Assembly: GCA_035771165.1 (NCBI GenBank)
Contig: JAWNZC010000294.1
Span: forward strand, 931,501-995,500
Direction: 5' to 3'
DNA length: 64,000 nt
Source: Paragorgia papillata
Lineage: Eukaryota > Cnidaria > Anthozoa > Scleralcyonacea > Coralliidae
Below, one piece after another: positions 35,277 to 46,685 of the stretch; positions within the stretch are counted from its first letter, which is position 1; each line of letters starts with the position of its first letter. Made by a program: the position numbers and the translations under genes. The notes under the pieces were generated by a model. It was not told the DNA's origin, made no database searches, and saw only the letters and a list, made by a program, of their open reading frames with translations.

Positions 35277-35735
35277 TAGGCGTAGAGTTTTGTTTTTGTC
35301 CGGGGGGGCTAAAGAGGGCCTTTAAGAATTTTCCCATGGGGGGTGTTCACAAAAAGGGACTCTTCTAGGGGAGTCCGGGGGCATGCCCCCCTGGAAATTT
35401 TTGAAATTTAGAGTCTCGGAAATGCCATTTCCTGCATTCTGAGGGGTGATTTTTAAGAACACTGAAGGTTCATGAAATGTCATAAAAACTAGTTAAAATA
35501 CAACACATTTCAACAATTTTTCGATGTTGTGTTTACTGGGTTGTCTTATGTGTACATGGGTGCTTTTGGCTGACAGGGATGAGGCCGTAACACTTACTTT
35601 ACCCTAACCAGTAACCTATAATTGGTGAATGGTGACTGATGAGTCAGTTGCTGCAAAATTTCGGGGGGGGGGCTGAGCCCCCCATTAAGATTTCTGGGGG
35701 GCGTAAGCCCCTCCGCCCCCTATACTCTACGCCTA
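35277..35735. mobile_element. Insertion with TAGGCGTAGAGT ends
   Basis: 459 bp with inverted ends TAGGCGTAGAGT and G-rich and C-rich patches near both ends. The interior is related to the element at 57465-59643: both share GTCCGGGGGCATGCCCCCC-type sequence followed by TTTTTGAAATTT. Confidence 0.65.
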
Positions 35736-35925
35736 AGTGGAACCCCGCCATACGACCAACCCCGGCAATACGACCAACCCCGCTATACGACCAACCCCGA
35801 CAATACGACCACCTCGTTATTACGACCACTTTTTTCTGGCCTGAATACATTCTAAGTAGTGTAATACTTCCCCGTTAATACGACCACCCCGTTATTACGA
35901 ACACATTTTTCTGGCCCGACGGGGG
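35736..35925. mobile_element. Fragment of AGTGGAACCCCG element
   Basis: Repeated TACGACCA-type motifs after AGTGGAACCCCGCC. It matches the end structure of the 56381-56996 element but lacks a matching second end. Confidence 0.55.
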
Positions 35926-36480
35926 TCGCAGAAGGTTGTAGAAGATCTCTTACAGCTTTTTATGTCTTTCTTCGTTTGCCAGAGATTTCAATTTGTTTAA
36001 CATGTAAATGAGATGTGCTCTGACGTCAGGAGCAGGGTACAGTATTTTTACACAAAGCAACATCAGTTATGAAATGTTCAGTGTCATAAGGAGTTTTTAT
36101 GTGCAGTTTCAAGTGATTTCGTTGAACAAATTTAGAGATTTTTTTTTTAGAAATTTAGAAATGAGATGGTCTCTGACGTCAGGAGCAGGGTACAGTATTT
36201 TCACACGTAGCAAAATCAGTTATATCTCTAAATTTGTTTAACGAAATCACTTGAAACTGTGCACATAAAAACTCCTCATGACACTGAACATTTCATAACT
36301 GAGTTTGCTACGTGTGAAAATACTGTACCCTGCTCCTAACGTCAGAGGCCATCTCATTTACATATGAAACAAATTGAAATATCTTGAAAACGAAGAGAGA
36401 TACGAAAAAAATGTAAAATATCTTCTATTACAATTTTATGAGTTCTTTCAAATTAGACAAACTTAATTTTTGTTGCCCAT

Positions 36481-37577
36481 GTCATTTAAAACGGATGCAT
36501 TAATATCACGATATACAACTTGATAAGGTTTAATAAAAATATAATATTGGTCAAAATAAAATATGCAGAAAATGGTTTGTTCAAAAAAGTCGAAAAAACT
36601 CCCTCCAATAATGTCAAGGTGACGCATTACACTTATTACACGGGACTTCAACGATTTTTGAACAGCTTCAGAAACAAACCAAATTTTTCATCAGTGTTTT
36701 TGCCTTGATTCATTCAATTGCAAATTGCAAATAAGGTGACGATTTTATATAAAATTATCAAATAATTAATAATTCATAGGAAAATTCAAAAGAAATGAAT
36801 GTTTAATCAATATTTGTAAGTACTATTCACAGAATGAGTGGCCGTTCTGTATCGGGGTATACAGACACGAGGCGAAGCCGAATGGCTGTATCCCCATACA
36901 GAACGGACACGAATTCTGTAAATGACTTCTAAAACGATCTGTTAAGTTGGCGAAAAATACATCATGTTAAGAGCTGATAAACCTTGGAGGTAAGGTTTAA
37001 TAGGCTACGATTATTAAATTAGTGATGTGAGCATGCGCTTTGATTTAGTATTAGTCCCACATTTTATATTCTAAGTGACGTGCCATAAATAGCCGTTCTG
37101 ATTTGTTATTCAACAAATATCGTTCTTCAACAACTGTTTGCATCTTCATCTTGTATGAGGACGCTACCAGCGTACCTTACTCAAGATACTTGAATGAATG
37201 AATGCGAAGTGTAGTTGAATGCGAATTAGTGTCTGTACACTTGCTACAGAACTGATATCAGTGTTTGTAAATGTGACACAGAACTGATGTTTTATTAAAC
37301 AATTCTGTATCACATTTACAGACACTGATATCAGTTCTGTACCGGGGTAAACAGACATTGATTAAACCTTAATTTCTTTTGAATTTGCCTCATGAATTAT
37401 TAATGAGTTTTAGAAATACTGTTAAAACATTGATAAATAAACATCAATGTTTTATTATTGTATTAAAATCATCTTATCTAACCTTTTGCTTTAAAATGAT
37501 CATATCTAAGGCCTGTTCCAAAGGTCGTATGTATCTCGTGTCGAATGCAATACTTCGCATTACGCACATGGTAAGTT
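36481..37577. other. Intergenic with palindromic fragments
   Basis: Contains a hairpin near 36843-36905 (CCGTTCTGTATCGGGGTATAC) and a foldback near 37228-37352 (ACTGATATCAGTGT). No gene. Confidence 0.5.
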
Positions 37578-38107
37578 CCAACCTTGTTTCCAGGGCCTTT
37601 TTGAAATTGGGAGGGTGGGAAAATGCCCTAAAAAGGAATAATTTTTTTTCTCCGAAAAAATCATGTTTGTTCATTTTAAAAAAATTTGGATCTACAAAAT
37701 TTTTTTAAAATCGGCCTATTGATTACTAATACTTCAAGAAAAGTTTTAATAAAAAAAAATGGGGGTCACCAAAGTTTTTTCGAATTAAATTAGTTTGAAG
37801 GGTAATTGGCAGCCATTTTAAAACGTCATTGTTGCCATAGCAACAACTGTTGCTATTTATTTGATAACAGTTTTCGATTGTCAGAATGTTTAACTATGCA
37901 TAACATTTAGTTTTAGTCTTTTTCCGAATTGTTTATGCACGTGTTTTGGACTCTCAAGCTTGTATTTTCCATTTTTCTAGAAACTGTATGGAGCCACCTT
38001 AACAGAATTACGTTTCCTAATTTAAGAAAAGCGATCAACCAATGAAGCCGATGTCAGGACCTTTTCTCACCCTCCTGATTTCAAAGAGGTCCTGGGAACG
38101 AGGTTGG
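37578..38107. mobile_element. TIR element of the AACCTCGT...CCAGGG family
   Basis: Inverted ends of about 45 bp (CCAACCTTGTTTCCAGGGCC at the left). The interior at 37640-38000 matches half of the foldback at 45609-46262, ending GGAGCCACCTT. Same end type as the 50754-51746 element. Confidence 0.65.
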
Positions 38108-38501
38108 ATAAGTTCGACGTTTGAAACAATTATAAATTCAACTTATTTAATTGCGGTCGACCGTAATATTATATTCCACCGCTTCGGTCGAAATAACGAC
38201 CAAAGTGCTACCAGGTATAGAACCACTGACATGATACTTATTTCTTTTGTGTTTTCCTCATGAATTATTAATGATTTGAAGTTGATAAAGAAGCATTTAT
38301 CATCAGTTGTATTTTATGCATCTATTTCGCCAATGTTTCTGCTAGTCCATAGTTCTGTTTCTCCATGGCACACGTCACAACATTGTATACCGTAATTTCT
38401 CTATTAAGCCCACGCGAAACTTATTTTTCCAGCTTCTTGGAGAGTCTTAATATAGAGAGAGGGGTGGCTTATTTCAAATAAGTAAAAAATCTGATTCTCT
38501 T

Positions 38502-39008
38502 TAAAGTGCCAATGCAGCGAAATTTCACCCCAGTTTTTTATGATTGCACTTGAAAGAACACTTAAAATGACAACGTAACATCTTTCGTAGAATTTCGTTT
38601 CCTTGCTTCATTCTTGAGATATTCAGGTTTGTTTGATATGCAAATGTCATACTTATGACATCACACTGCATAATGACTTTTTGAAATAGCATCAATTTTA
38701 GGATAATGCAAATATTTTACACCCAGGTACGCACGTTTAGTGACCAGTCATGGCTACATACATGCAAGTGCAAATTTTTATTAAGTACTTTCGATAAGCA
38801 CTCTCAAAGAAAATCATACTTTTCTAAAAAGTCATTATGCAGTGTGATGTCATAAGTATGACATTTGCATATCAAACAAACCTGAATATCTCAAGAATGA
38901 ATCAAGGAAACGAAATTCTACGAAAGATGTTACGTTGTCATTTTAAGTGTTCTTTCAAATGCAATCATGAAAAACTGGAGTGAAATTTCGCTGCATTGAC
39001 ACTTTAAT
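38502..39008. repeat. Foldback, about 190-bp arms
   Basis: Arms 38502-38693 and 38822-39008 are near-perfect reverse complements beginning TTAAAGTGCCAATGCAGCGA. Each arm has ATGCAAAT (38638-38645 and, inverted, 38863-38870). It belongs to the same family as the 1980-2575 foldback. Confidence 0.83.
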
Positions 39009-39578
39009 TTATACCAACTGACTCCCTAGAGTTTCAGCTTTTTCATGGCTTTTACGTTCAGTCATAGTCTATGGTTATTGCTGTCTTTAAAATAACTCTT
39101 ACATAATTATTCTGTATACTGAACTGCAGAAGGAGAACCACACTTCTGAAGTATTTATTGTATAGTGCTAATATCTGCTGTTACCATGGTAATAATAGCG
39201 TTTGTAATGTGTCAAATTTTCACGGTTTTCGTCTATTTAGACGCATATCTCCAGTTTTCTTCGGTCAAAATTTCCAAAAATTGTCATCAGGTCAGTTTTT
39301 CCCACATATAGAACACTACGGCAAAATATTAGGGGAAGTTGTCAAGACAAATTTTTCGCTATGAACTTAAAGGATTGAAAAAAGTTCTGTCTTATGAATT
39401 TTACCGAAGCAAATGAGTGATATTTGAGCATTTGTATCGCTCGGACGACTGCTGACGTGACAGAATATCAACTCGACAAGATTGCTATTTACGCATGTGC
39501 CGACGTCATACTCGGTACCAGTCTTTTCTTAAAATTACCGTAGGGAGTCACTTTAAGAACAAAAAGTCTGATTCTCCT

Positions 39579-40132
39579 CCAGCCTAGACACTAGGCCTTC
39601 TATTCTCACGAGGGCTTGCATTCGCAGAGGTCTGGAACCTAGCAAGAAGTAGAAGGCCTAGCCGACTTGCCAACAACATCCCAAAAGTGTCCTACAGCGT
39701 CCCATGTTAAAGATAGCGACATACAGCGATATCACACGATGTTTCTCACAATAATCACACGTTAATTTCAGTTAGTCTCTGATATAAAAACAAGTACGTT
39801 ATGAAACCTAAATAACCTATTGATTACTATACGCGTACTTCTTACAATTATCGTAATTCGTAAACATTTCCTACACTGACAAGTCAAGTTCATATTAGGT
39901 TAGATTCATATCCAGCGACTTTTATGTACCATTTTGTTAAAGTGTTATGCTACTGTATGTCGCTATCTTTGACTTCGGCCGTGTACACGTGATACCACTG
40001 TATGTCGCTATCTTTGACATGGACCGTTTTAGGGCACTTTTGAGATGTCATTGGCAATCTATTCCCCGCTAGGTTCCAGACCAATACAGGCACGCGAGCC
40101 CGCCGAGATATATAGAAGGCCTAGTGTCTAGG
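39579..40132. mobile_element. TIR element, 554 bp
   Basis: Inverted ends AGCCTAGACACTAGGCCTTC. Inside, GATAGCGACATACAG also appears in both orientations. Confidence 0.7.
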
Positions 40133-40290
40133 CTGATTCTTCTCTATTTACCAACTTATTTGGGAAGAGAGGGTTAATAAAGAGTGGGAACTTAATTATT
40201 TTCTGTTTCCTGAAAGGCGGGGCTTATTAGAAGGGGCGGGGCTTATTAGAAGGGGAGGGGCTTAATAGAGAAATTACGGTAATTTACAAA

Positions 40291-40623
40291 TCATTTGTCG
40301 AAAGTATAATGTCGAAAAAATGGTATTCGTTTGATGTTTTCAAGTAGAATATTTTTGCCCATATCGTCCCAGACAATCATATTTCTCGTCTTGGATGGTT
40401 TGTTATAGACAATGCTCCCACAATCTTTTAAATAAGCATCCGGACACGAAACGTTCAAAAACTCACAAATCCTAAGGAGTTGCTTACTAGGATTTTTAAT
40501 AACTTCTTCGCTTTTGACGGTAAGAATGTTCTTCCCAAAACGCCGTATCAATTTCTGATTCCCCTCGGCAATTCTCATGAAGTATTTAGCTCGTGATATC
40601 TGCAATGCCTTCGGAAGCTTTAA
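40291..40623 (-). CDS. Sulfotransferase exon 4 (C-terminal, with stop)
   Basis: Encodes the last 110 residues and the TGA at 40293-40291. It is preceded by a pyrimidine-rich acceptor TTTTTTTAG and begins in phase 0, matching the phase 0 end of exon 3. It covers the C-terminal half of the P-loop sulfotransferase fold: a helix-rich segment (LRICEFLNVSCPDAY, with an NVS sequon) typical of the region after the PAPS 3'-phosphate site, then a conserved WDDMGKN segment. No AATAAA was seen on the minus strand in roughly 400 bp after the stop, where the sequence is a transposon. Confidence 0.88.
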   Translation of the reverse strand, partial: LKLPKALQISRAKYFMRIAEGNQKLIRRFGKNILTVKSEEVIKNPSKQLLRICEFLNVSCPDAYLKDCGSIVYNKPSKTRNMIVWDDMGKNILLENIKRIPFFRHYTFDK

Positions 40624-41153
40624 CTAAAAAAAGGGTAAACTTGGCGGAATTAGATTGTACATATACCAAAACAAACCGTTCGCTCTGCAGTGTCTGATCA
40701 AGGGGAGGGGCCCTAAGGACATACCCGTCCCCTTTTGGGCAGCTAGAAAAGCAGTCGAGTGTGGATCTTTAAAATTTAATTCGAAGAAAATCAAATGAGT
40801 CACCAAACTCGAGATTTGCATTATGCTAGATCTTAGAGACTTATCTTGAAATTGAACTGATATTTAAAGCTGTGACATTTTTCTCCGCTGTGTGTACCAT
40901 TGATAGACGCGAGCGTTAGTTGAAAGAAAGACAACATATTTTATTTTTATGTATATGAGTTACGAACAGGTTCACGCTAGGTCACTTGCGCGCATTGTCG
41001 GCGCGCATTGTCGACAGAGCTGTCAACAGTGCACAAGAATGCCTTAAAATGCCTCAAATTTTGTGTTGTTCGCAAATTGTAAAATTTATCAAAATGGAGT
41101 CAATTGCCTAATTCGCCCTTGGACGTCCCGCTACGGCACTACGCGGTCGACGC

Positions 41154-41154
<1 letters not shown>

Positions 41155-41184
<30 letters not shown>
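41155..41184 (+). repeat. Poly-C run, about 30 bases
   Basis: Uninterrupted C run followed by ATTTTCC and a GGATCCGCCC-type end fragment. It probably marks the truncated edge of a CAGGGGCGGATC-ended transposon. Confidence 0.75.
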
Positions 41185-41394
41185 ATTTTCCAAAATCCTG
41201 GATCCGCCCATGCGGTATATGGCGTGAAGGGGGTCTAAGTAAGAGTTAATTGCCGAGAACCGAGGCTTTTAGACAAAGGCCTCGAGGGCTTTATTTGGAT
41301 AAAAACCGAGGTTCGCGGTAATTAACTGATTTTTGTTCACGATCACCTCGGTTTTCTTTGATGTACCGCGGTTGTTTATTTATAATAGTTACTT

Positions 41395-41477
41395 CCAACC
41401 ACGCATAAATCAAGTTAATTGCCCCGGGGCTAATATATATTAGCCCGGGGCAATTAACTTGATTTATGCGTGGTTGG
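41395..41477. repeat. Near-perfect loop-less palindrome, 83 bp
   Basis: CCAACCACGCATAAATCAAG at the left is mirrored at the right. The two halves meet at TAATATATATTA and differ only by one G in the GGGG/CCCG block. It would extrude as a cruciform or fold as a 41-bp stem in RNA. Confidence 0.9.
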
Positions 41478-42420
41478 GAAAATAAGCTTTAATCAATGCA
41501 TAGTCAATCGAGATATGGTCTGGAAACTCAGCTAAAGTCTTTGGTCTATCGTTTTGTTCGCCTTTATGCATTTTTGTGCACTGTGCACGGTCACTGAACA
41601 CATTGTATTTTAGTATAATGAAGAATTGTCCAATAGCAACGTTTCAGTTCAATCACTCAACCGTGTTATTTTAATATTAATAAACCTAAAACAAAGGATG
41701 TGCATGGTGTAAGGTATGGTTCAACATAAAATCACAGCTCATTATAGGCGCTTTGAAGTTTGCCGAGTTTCCAGACCATATCTCGATTGACTATGATCAA
41801 TGGTTACGAATGTGATAAAGGATTTATCATCGCGACCGAAGTGTTTTTAGACAACCTCTGCGATAACGAACTCAGTATCTCAGTTTTCTTAGGCAACCTC
41901 GGTGATCTTGAACTAAGTAGGTTAGTTACCTCAACCTCGGTAACTACGTAAGTTATTTACCTCGGGCCTTTGGGCCTCGGTAACTAACTGACGTAGTTAC
42001 CTCGGGTTCGGTAACTAACCTATACTTATATTTAATATAAGGCCTGTGCTAAACGTTGCGCAATAGACGAATTTAATTCAGACTAAAAACAATTTCCTGA
42101 AAACATGGCGCCGAATTGTCGCTATTTATACCAAAAAATGCGGACAAACAAACCAAAATTGACTTTCAAATAATTGCAATTGTGCTATTATCTATTGTTT
42201 GGACTGCAAGAATTATGGGTAAAATCGGACGAACTCAAATAGTGACGTCATCACGACGGAGCGCTATTACTAGATATTGCCCTGTTGACCTGGGCAATAT
42301 CTAGATATTACCCTTGAAATTTTAATTATTGGTTCTCTTAGATAGAGCAAAGAAAACCGACTCAACTACTAATAAATAAGCTACAGTAGGTTACTGTTAT
42401 ATAAGAAGACATACACTAAC

Positions 42421-42630
42421 CGGATTTTTTAACAGCAACTGTCGATTGTAATCTCCAGGCAAGAGAATACGTAAAATCTGTGTAGCCACATTATCGAATG
42501 GATTGCGAACCACGTGGATAAATTTCATTGGTACCTTCACTTTTTCACGTATTTCTTTTAGGACTGACCAATAAACTGACGATCTTTGCAACAGTATAGC
42601 TGTTTTGCCGCCTTTTTTGTCGCCAAATAC
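42421..42630 (-). CDS. Sulfotransferase exon 3 (PAPS 3'-phosphate motif)
   Basis: Encodes 70 residues, phase 0 at both ends, with acceptor AACCTAG and donor GTTAGT. It contains FGDKKGGKTA near its start and the FIHVVRNPFDNVAT segment (predicted residues 234-247 of the protein). In that segment R239 and the NPFD that follows form the 3'-phosphoadenosine binding motif of sulfotransferases. It continues the fold from exon 2 without a gap. Confidence 0.92.
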
Positions 42631-42670
42631 CTAGGTTGAAACAACAGTGAATAGTTCAATAAAATCACGT

Positions 42671-44981
42671 TTGTGTACAGACGCTCGCGCATAGCCAGTG
42701 TACAGACACTCGAGAGTAATCAGTGTACAAACACTGGAGTGTAATCAGTGTACAAACACTCGAGAGTAATTAGTGTACAGACAATGGAGAGTAATCAGTG
42801 TACAGAAACTCGAGAGTAATCAGTGTACAGACACTGGAAAGCAATCAGTGTACAGACACTGGAGAGTAATCAGTGTACAAACACTCGAGAGTAATCAGTG
42901 TACAAACACTCGAGAGTAATCAGTGTACAGACACTGGAGAGTAATCAGTGTACAAACACTCGAGAGTAATCACTGTACAAACACTGGAGAGTAATCACTG
43001 TACAAACACTGGAGAGTAATCAGTGTACAGACACTGGAGAGTAATCAGTGTACAACCACTCGAGAGTAATCACTGTACAAACACTGGAGAGTAATCAGTG
43101 TACAAACACTCGAGAGTAATCAGTGTACAAACACTGGAGAGTAATCAGTGCACAGACACTCAAGAGTAATCAGTGTACAAACACTGGAGAGTAATCAGTG
43201 TACATGCAGACACTCGAGAGTAAACTGTACAAACACTGGAGAGTAATCAGTGTACAAACACTGGAGAGTAATCAGTGTACATGCAGACACTCGAGAGTAA
43301 ACTGTACAAACACTGGAGAGTAACCAGTGTACAAACACTGGAGAGTAATCAGTGTACAGGCACTGGAGAGTAATCAGTGTACAAACACTGGAGAGTAATC
43401 AGTGTACAGGCACTGGAGAGTAATCAGTGTACAAACACTGGAGAGTAATCAGTGTACAAACACTGGAGAGTAATCAGTGCACAGACACTCAAGAGTAATC
43501 AGTGTACAAACACTGGAGAGTAATCAGTGTACATGCAGACACTCGAGAGTAAACTGTACAAACACTGGAGAGTAATCAGTGTACAAACACTGGAGAGTAA
43601 TCAGTGTACAGACACTGGAGAGTAATCAGTGTACAGACACTCGAGAGTAGCTGAGTGTACAGACACTCGAGAGTAATCAGTGTACAGACACTCGAGAGTA
43701 GCTGAGTGTACAGACACTCAAGAGTAGCCAGTGTACAGACACTCGCGAGTAATCAGTGTACAGAAAATCGCGAGTAGCCAATGTGCAGATGCTTTGGGAG
43801 TAGCCAGTCTATCGACAATCGCGAGTACCCAGTGTACAAACACTCGTGAGTACCCAGTGTACAAACACTCGAGAGTACCCAGTGCACAGACACTCGCGAG
43901 CATTCAGTGTACAGACACTCGCGAGTATTCAGTGTACAGACACTCGCGAGTATTCAGTGTACAGACACTGGAGAGTACCCAGTGTACAGACACTCGCGAG
44001 TAGCCAGTTTACAAACAATCGCGAGTACCCAGTGTACAAACACTCGAGAGTACCCAGTGTACAAACACTCGAGAGTACCCAGTGTACAGACACTGGCGAG
44101 TACCCAGTGTACAGACACTTGCGAGTACCCAGTGTACAGACACTCGAGAGTACCCAGTGTACAGACACTCGAGAGTACCCAGTGTCCAGACACTCGAGAG
44201 TACCCAATGTACAGACACTCGCGAGTACCCAGTGTACAGACACTCGAGAGTACCCAGTGTACAGACACTCGCGAGTACCCAGTGTACAGACACTCGCGAG
44301 TACCCAGTGTACAGACACTCGTGAGTACCCAGTGTACAGACACTCGCGAGTATCCAGTGTACAGACACTCGCGAGTAGCCAGTGTACAGACACTCGCGAG
44401 TATTCAGTGTACAGACAATCGCGAGTACCCAGTGTACAGACACTCGCGAGTAGCCAGTGTACAGACACTCGCAAGTATTCAGTGTACAGACAATCGCGAG
44501 TACCCAGTGTACAGACGCTCGCGAGTAGCCAGTGTACAGACACTCGCGAGTATTCAGTGTACAGACAATCGCGAGTACCCAGTGTACAGACGCTCGCGAG
44601 TACGCAGTGTACAGAAAATCGCGAGTACCCAGTGTACAGACACTCGCGAGTACCCAGTGTACAGACACTCGTGAGTACCCAGTGTACAGACGCCCACGAG
44701 TACCCAGTGTACAGACACTCACAAGTAGCCAGTGTACAGACACTCGCGAGTAGCCAGTGTACAGACACTCGCGAGTAGCCAGTGTACAGACACTCGCGAG
44801 TACCCAGTGTACAGACACTCGCGAGTACCCAGTGTACAGACACTCGCGAGTACCCAGTATACAGACACTCGCGAGTACCCAGTGTACAGACACTCGCGAG
44901 TATTCAGTGTACAGACAATCGCGATTACCCAGTGTACAGACACTCGCGAGTAGCCAGTGTACAGACAATCCCGAGTAGCCA
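42671..44981 (-). repeat. 25-bp minisatellite filling sulfotransferase intron 2
   Basis: About 92 tandem copies of a 25-bp unit (CAGTGTACAGACACTCGCGAGTACC on + is one full unit, given here in two parts: CAGTGTACAGACACT and CGCGAGTACC). The array occupies about 95% of the 2426-bp intron 42631-45056. Units before about 43640 favour GAGTAATC...CTGGA, and later units favour CTCGCGAG with TACC, TAGC or TATT. Higher-order periods appear: a block of about 330 bp is repeated (near 43150 and 43480) and a 75-bp triplet is repeated near 44400-44600. Confidence 0.96.
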
Positions 44982-45056
44982 CGCAGTGACGATATTTTTC
45001 ACTTGCTAAGGGTTTAATTTCTCTAGCACAATTAATCTGTCACTGAATTAACTGAC

Positions 45057-45496
45057 CTTTATAGTTTCGTTGAACGCTCCTTGCCATTGATTTGGCACAA
45101 GATAATTATACTTGGTTTTGAAAATGCAGTCTTCCCTTGATCTGTCACCTTTGTTCGCTTCGTTGTAACTGTTCAAGTAAAGCTGCTGGAGTAAATGACG
45201 CTGATTGCGACTTTCTCTGGTGAAGTTCAGCCATTGCTCCAAAACGTTGTATTCGTTGGCTACAACTATATTTGGATGAGCATCGAGTAGAGAAGCAATC
45301 AGCGTGTGTCCACTCCTTGCGTAGCCAATGAAAAGCAGCATCGTTGCCACGTCATTCAAAACTCTTGAATCCAGTTCAATTTCTTTATGACTCTTTACGT
45401 ATTCCGGGAGTGAACGGCAAAGAGGTTTGGTTTTGATTTTTCTTTCACTGGTGGGCATAATGTTTACATATCTTTTCATCTCCTTTTTAAATAGAA
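45057..45496 (-). CDS. Sulfotransferase exon 2 (PAPS 5'-phosphosulfate loop)
   Basis: Encodes 146 residues plus the last two bases of a split codon. The acceptor is TATTACAG and the donor GTCAGT. It carries the P-loop-like FIGYARSGHTLIASLLDAHP; GYARSGHT is at predicted residues 108-115 and binds the 5'-phosphosulfate of PAPS. Next come the ANEYN segment and a PNQWQG segment. Sequons NFT and NET fit a Golgi-lumen enzyme. Enzymes of this fold transfer sulfate from PAPS to a hydroxyl or amine of a glycan or other acceptor; the acceptor cannot be read here. It starts in phase 1, which matches exon 1 exactly. Confidence 0.93.
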
Positions 45497-45608
45497 CTGT
45501 AATATTTTATAAAGAAAAAAAAGTTTAAAAATTTATAGTCTAGTGAATATAAAATGGGTAAAATATGGAAGGAGTCCGCTCGAAACGTCACTGTAAAAGC
45601 TAAGCTTA

Positions 45609-46262
45609 AGGTGGCTCCATACAGTTTCTAGAAAAATGGAAAATACAAGTTTGAGAGTCCAAAACACATGCATAAACAATTCGGAAAAAGAATAAAACTA
45701 AATGTTATGCATAGTTAAACATTCAGACAATCAAAAACTGTTACCAAATAAATAGCAACAGTTGTTGCTATGGCAACAATGATGTTTCAAAATGGCTGCC
45801 AATCACCCTTCAAACTAATTTAATTTTAAACAAACTTTGGTGACCCCCATTCTTTTTTTCATTAAAACTTTTCTTAAAGTATGAGTAATCAATAGGCCGA
45901 TTTAAAAAAAATTCTGTAGAACGAATAATTTTTTCCCCAGAAAAATCATGTTTGTTAGTTTTTTTATTGGAACTACAGAATTTTTATAAAATCGGCCTAT
46001 TGATTACTCATACTTCTAGAAAAGTTTTAATGAAAAAAAAATGGGGGTCACCAAAGTTTTTTTTTCGAATTAAATTAGTTTGAAGGGTAATTGGCAGCCA
46101 TTTTGAAACATCATTGTTGCCATAGCAATAACTGTTGCTACTTATTTGGTAACAGTTTTTGATTGTCAGAATGTTTAACTATGCATAACATTTAGTTTTA
46201 TTCTTTTTCCAAATTGTTTATGCACGTGTTTTGGACTCTCCAACTTGTATTTTCCATTTTTC
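45609..46262. repeat. Foldback of the GGTGGCTCCATACAG family
   Basis: Arms start AGGTGGCTCCATACAGTTTC at the left; the right arm stops at CATTTTTC and lacks the last 25 bp. They meet near 45935 and are almost perfect complements. Half of the same element is at 37640-38000. Confidence 0.83.
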
Positions 46263-46685
46263 ACCCATTCATTCGAATTGTTGTTGTGGAACAACTTTTA
46301 TATTTTTACTCTGTCTAACACCAAACGATTTTATTCGTCAAGGGAAAACGTCCCGTGGGGTGCTTACATGAAGCCGGTCCGGACTCAGGCCGGACTGACT
46401 TCAGGTCGGTTTAGTGTTTTTACTATAGATCGTTTTCATGAGTCCAGCCTGAGATTCAGTTCACGCCGGCCTAATCTCAGGTCGCCTGCTGGACAAAACT
46501 GAAATTTTGAGACTCCCGGCCGGCTTTCCATGTAAACAGAATCCAGAAGTCTAAGTCGGACCGATTCGAATTTCGGACTAGGATAAAACCCCACTTTTTA
46601 ATCAACTTTTTAATCTGTCTGTAACGCCAGACGATTTGGAAAGCCATGCATAAAAGAGACAGTTTTCGTTTCCATTTCTTCAATG
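46263..46685. other. Intronic, no gene recognised
   Basis: Includes repeated GGTCCGGACTCAGGCCGGA-type motifs (46376-46545) in both orientations, probably another small foldback. Confidence 0.45.

Larger units (their letters stand above)
35222..36480. repeat. Foldback with two elements inserted in its left arm
   Basis: Arms 35222-35276 plus about 35926-36140 pair with 36225-36480 (AAAGAACTCGTAAAATTGTA at the outside, GGAGCAGGGTACAGTATTTT near the inside). The pairing is interrupted on the left only, by 35277-35925. Confidence 0.72.
38390..40279. mobile_element. TA-flanked TIR element with nested foldbacks
   Basis: Inverted ends start CCGTAATTTCTCTATTAAGC, with TA on both sides (38388-38389 and 40280-40281), the target of Tc1/mariner-type elements. 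It contains two nested structures (38502-39008 and 39579-40132) and no transposase. It ends 11 bp before the sulfotransferase stop codon, so it probably supplies that gene's 3' UTR. Confidence 0.75.
40624..42420 (-). other. Sulfotransferase intron 3
   Basis: 1797 bp with donor GTTAGT and acceptor TTTTTAG. It holds a run of about 30 C (41155-41184), the palindrome at 41395-41477 and repeated CCTCGGTAACTA-type motifs near 41920-42020. No further exon is recognised. Confidence 0.7.

Noticed and set aside
43846..44968. Long open frames (over 300 codons) on both strands in the 25-bp minisatellite
   Set aside because: The 25-bp unit lacks stops in several frames and repeats every 75 nt, so all frames stay open on both strands. 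They lie in an intron and encode only a permuted 25-residue repeat.
42671..44981. CRISPR-like array
   Set aside because: Units are contiguous 25-bp tandem repeats without unique spacers, in a eukaryotic intron.
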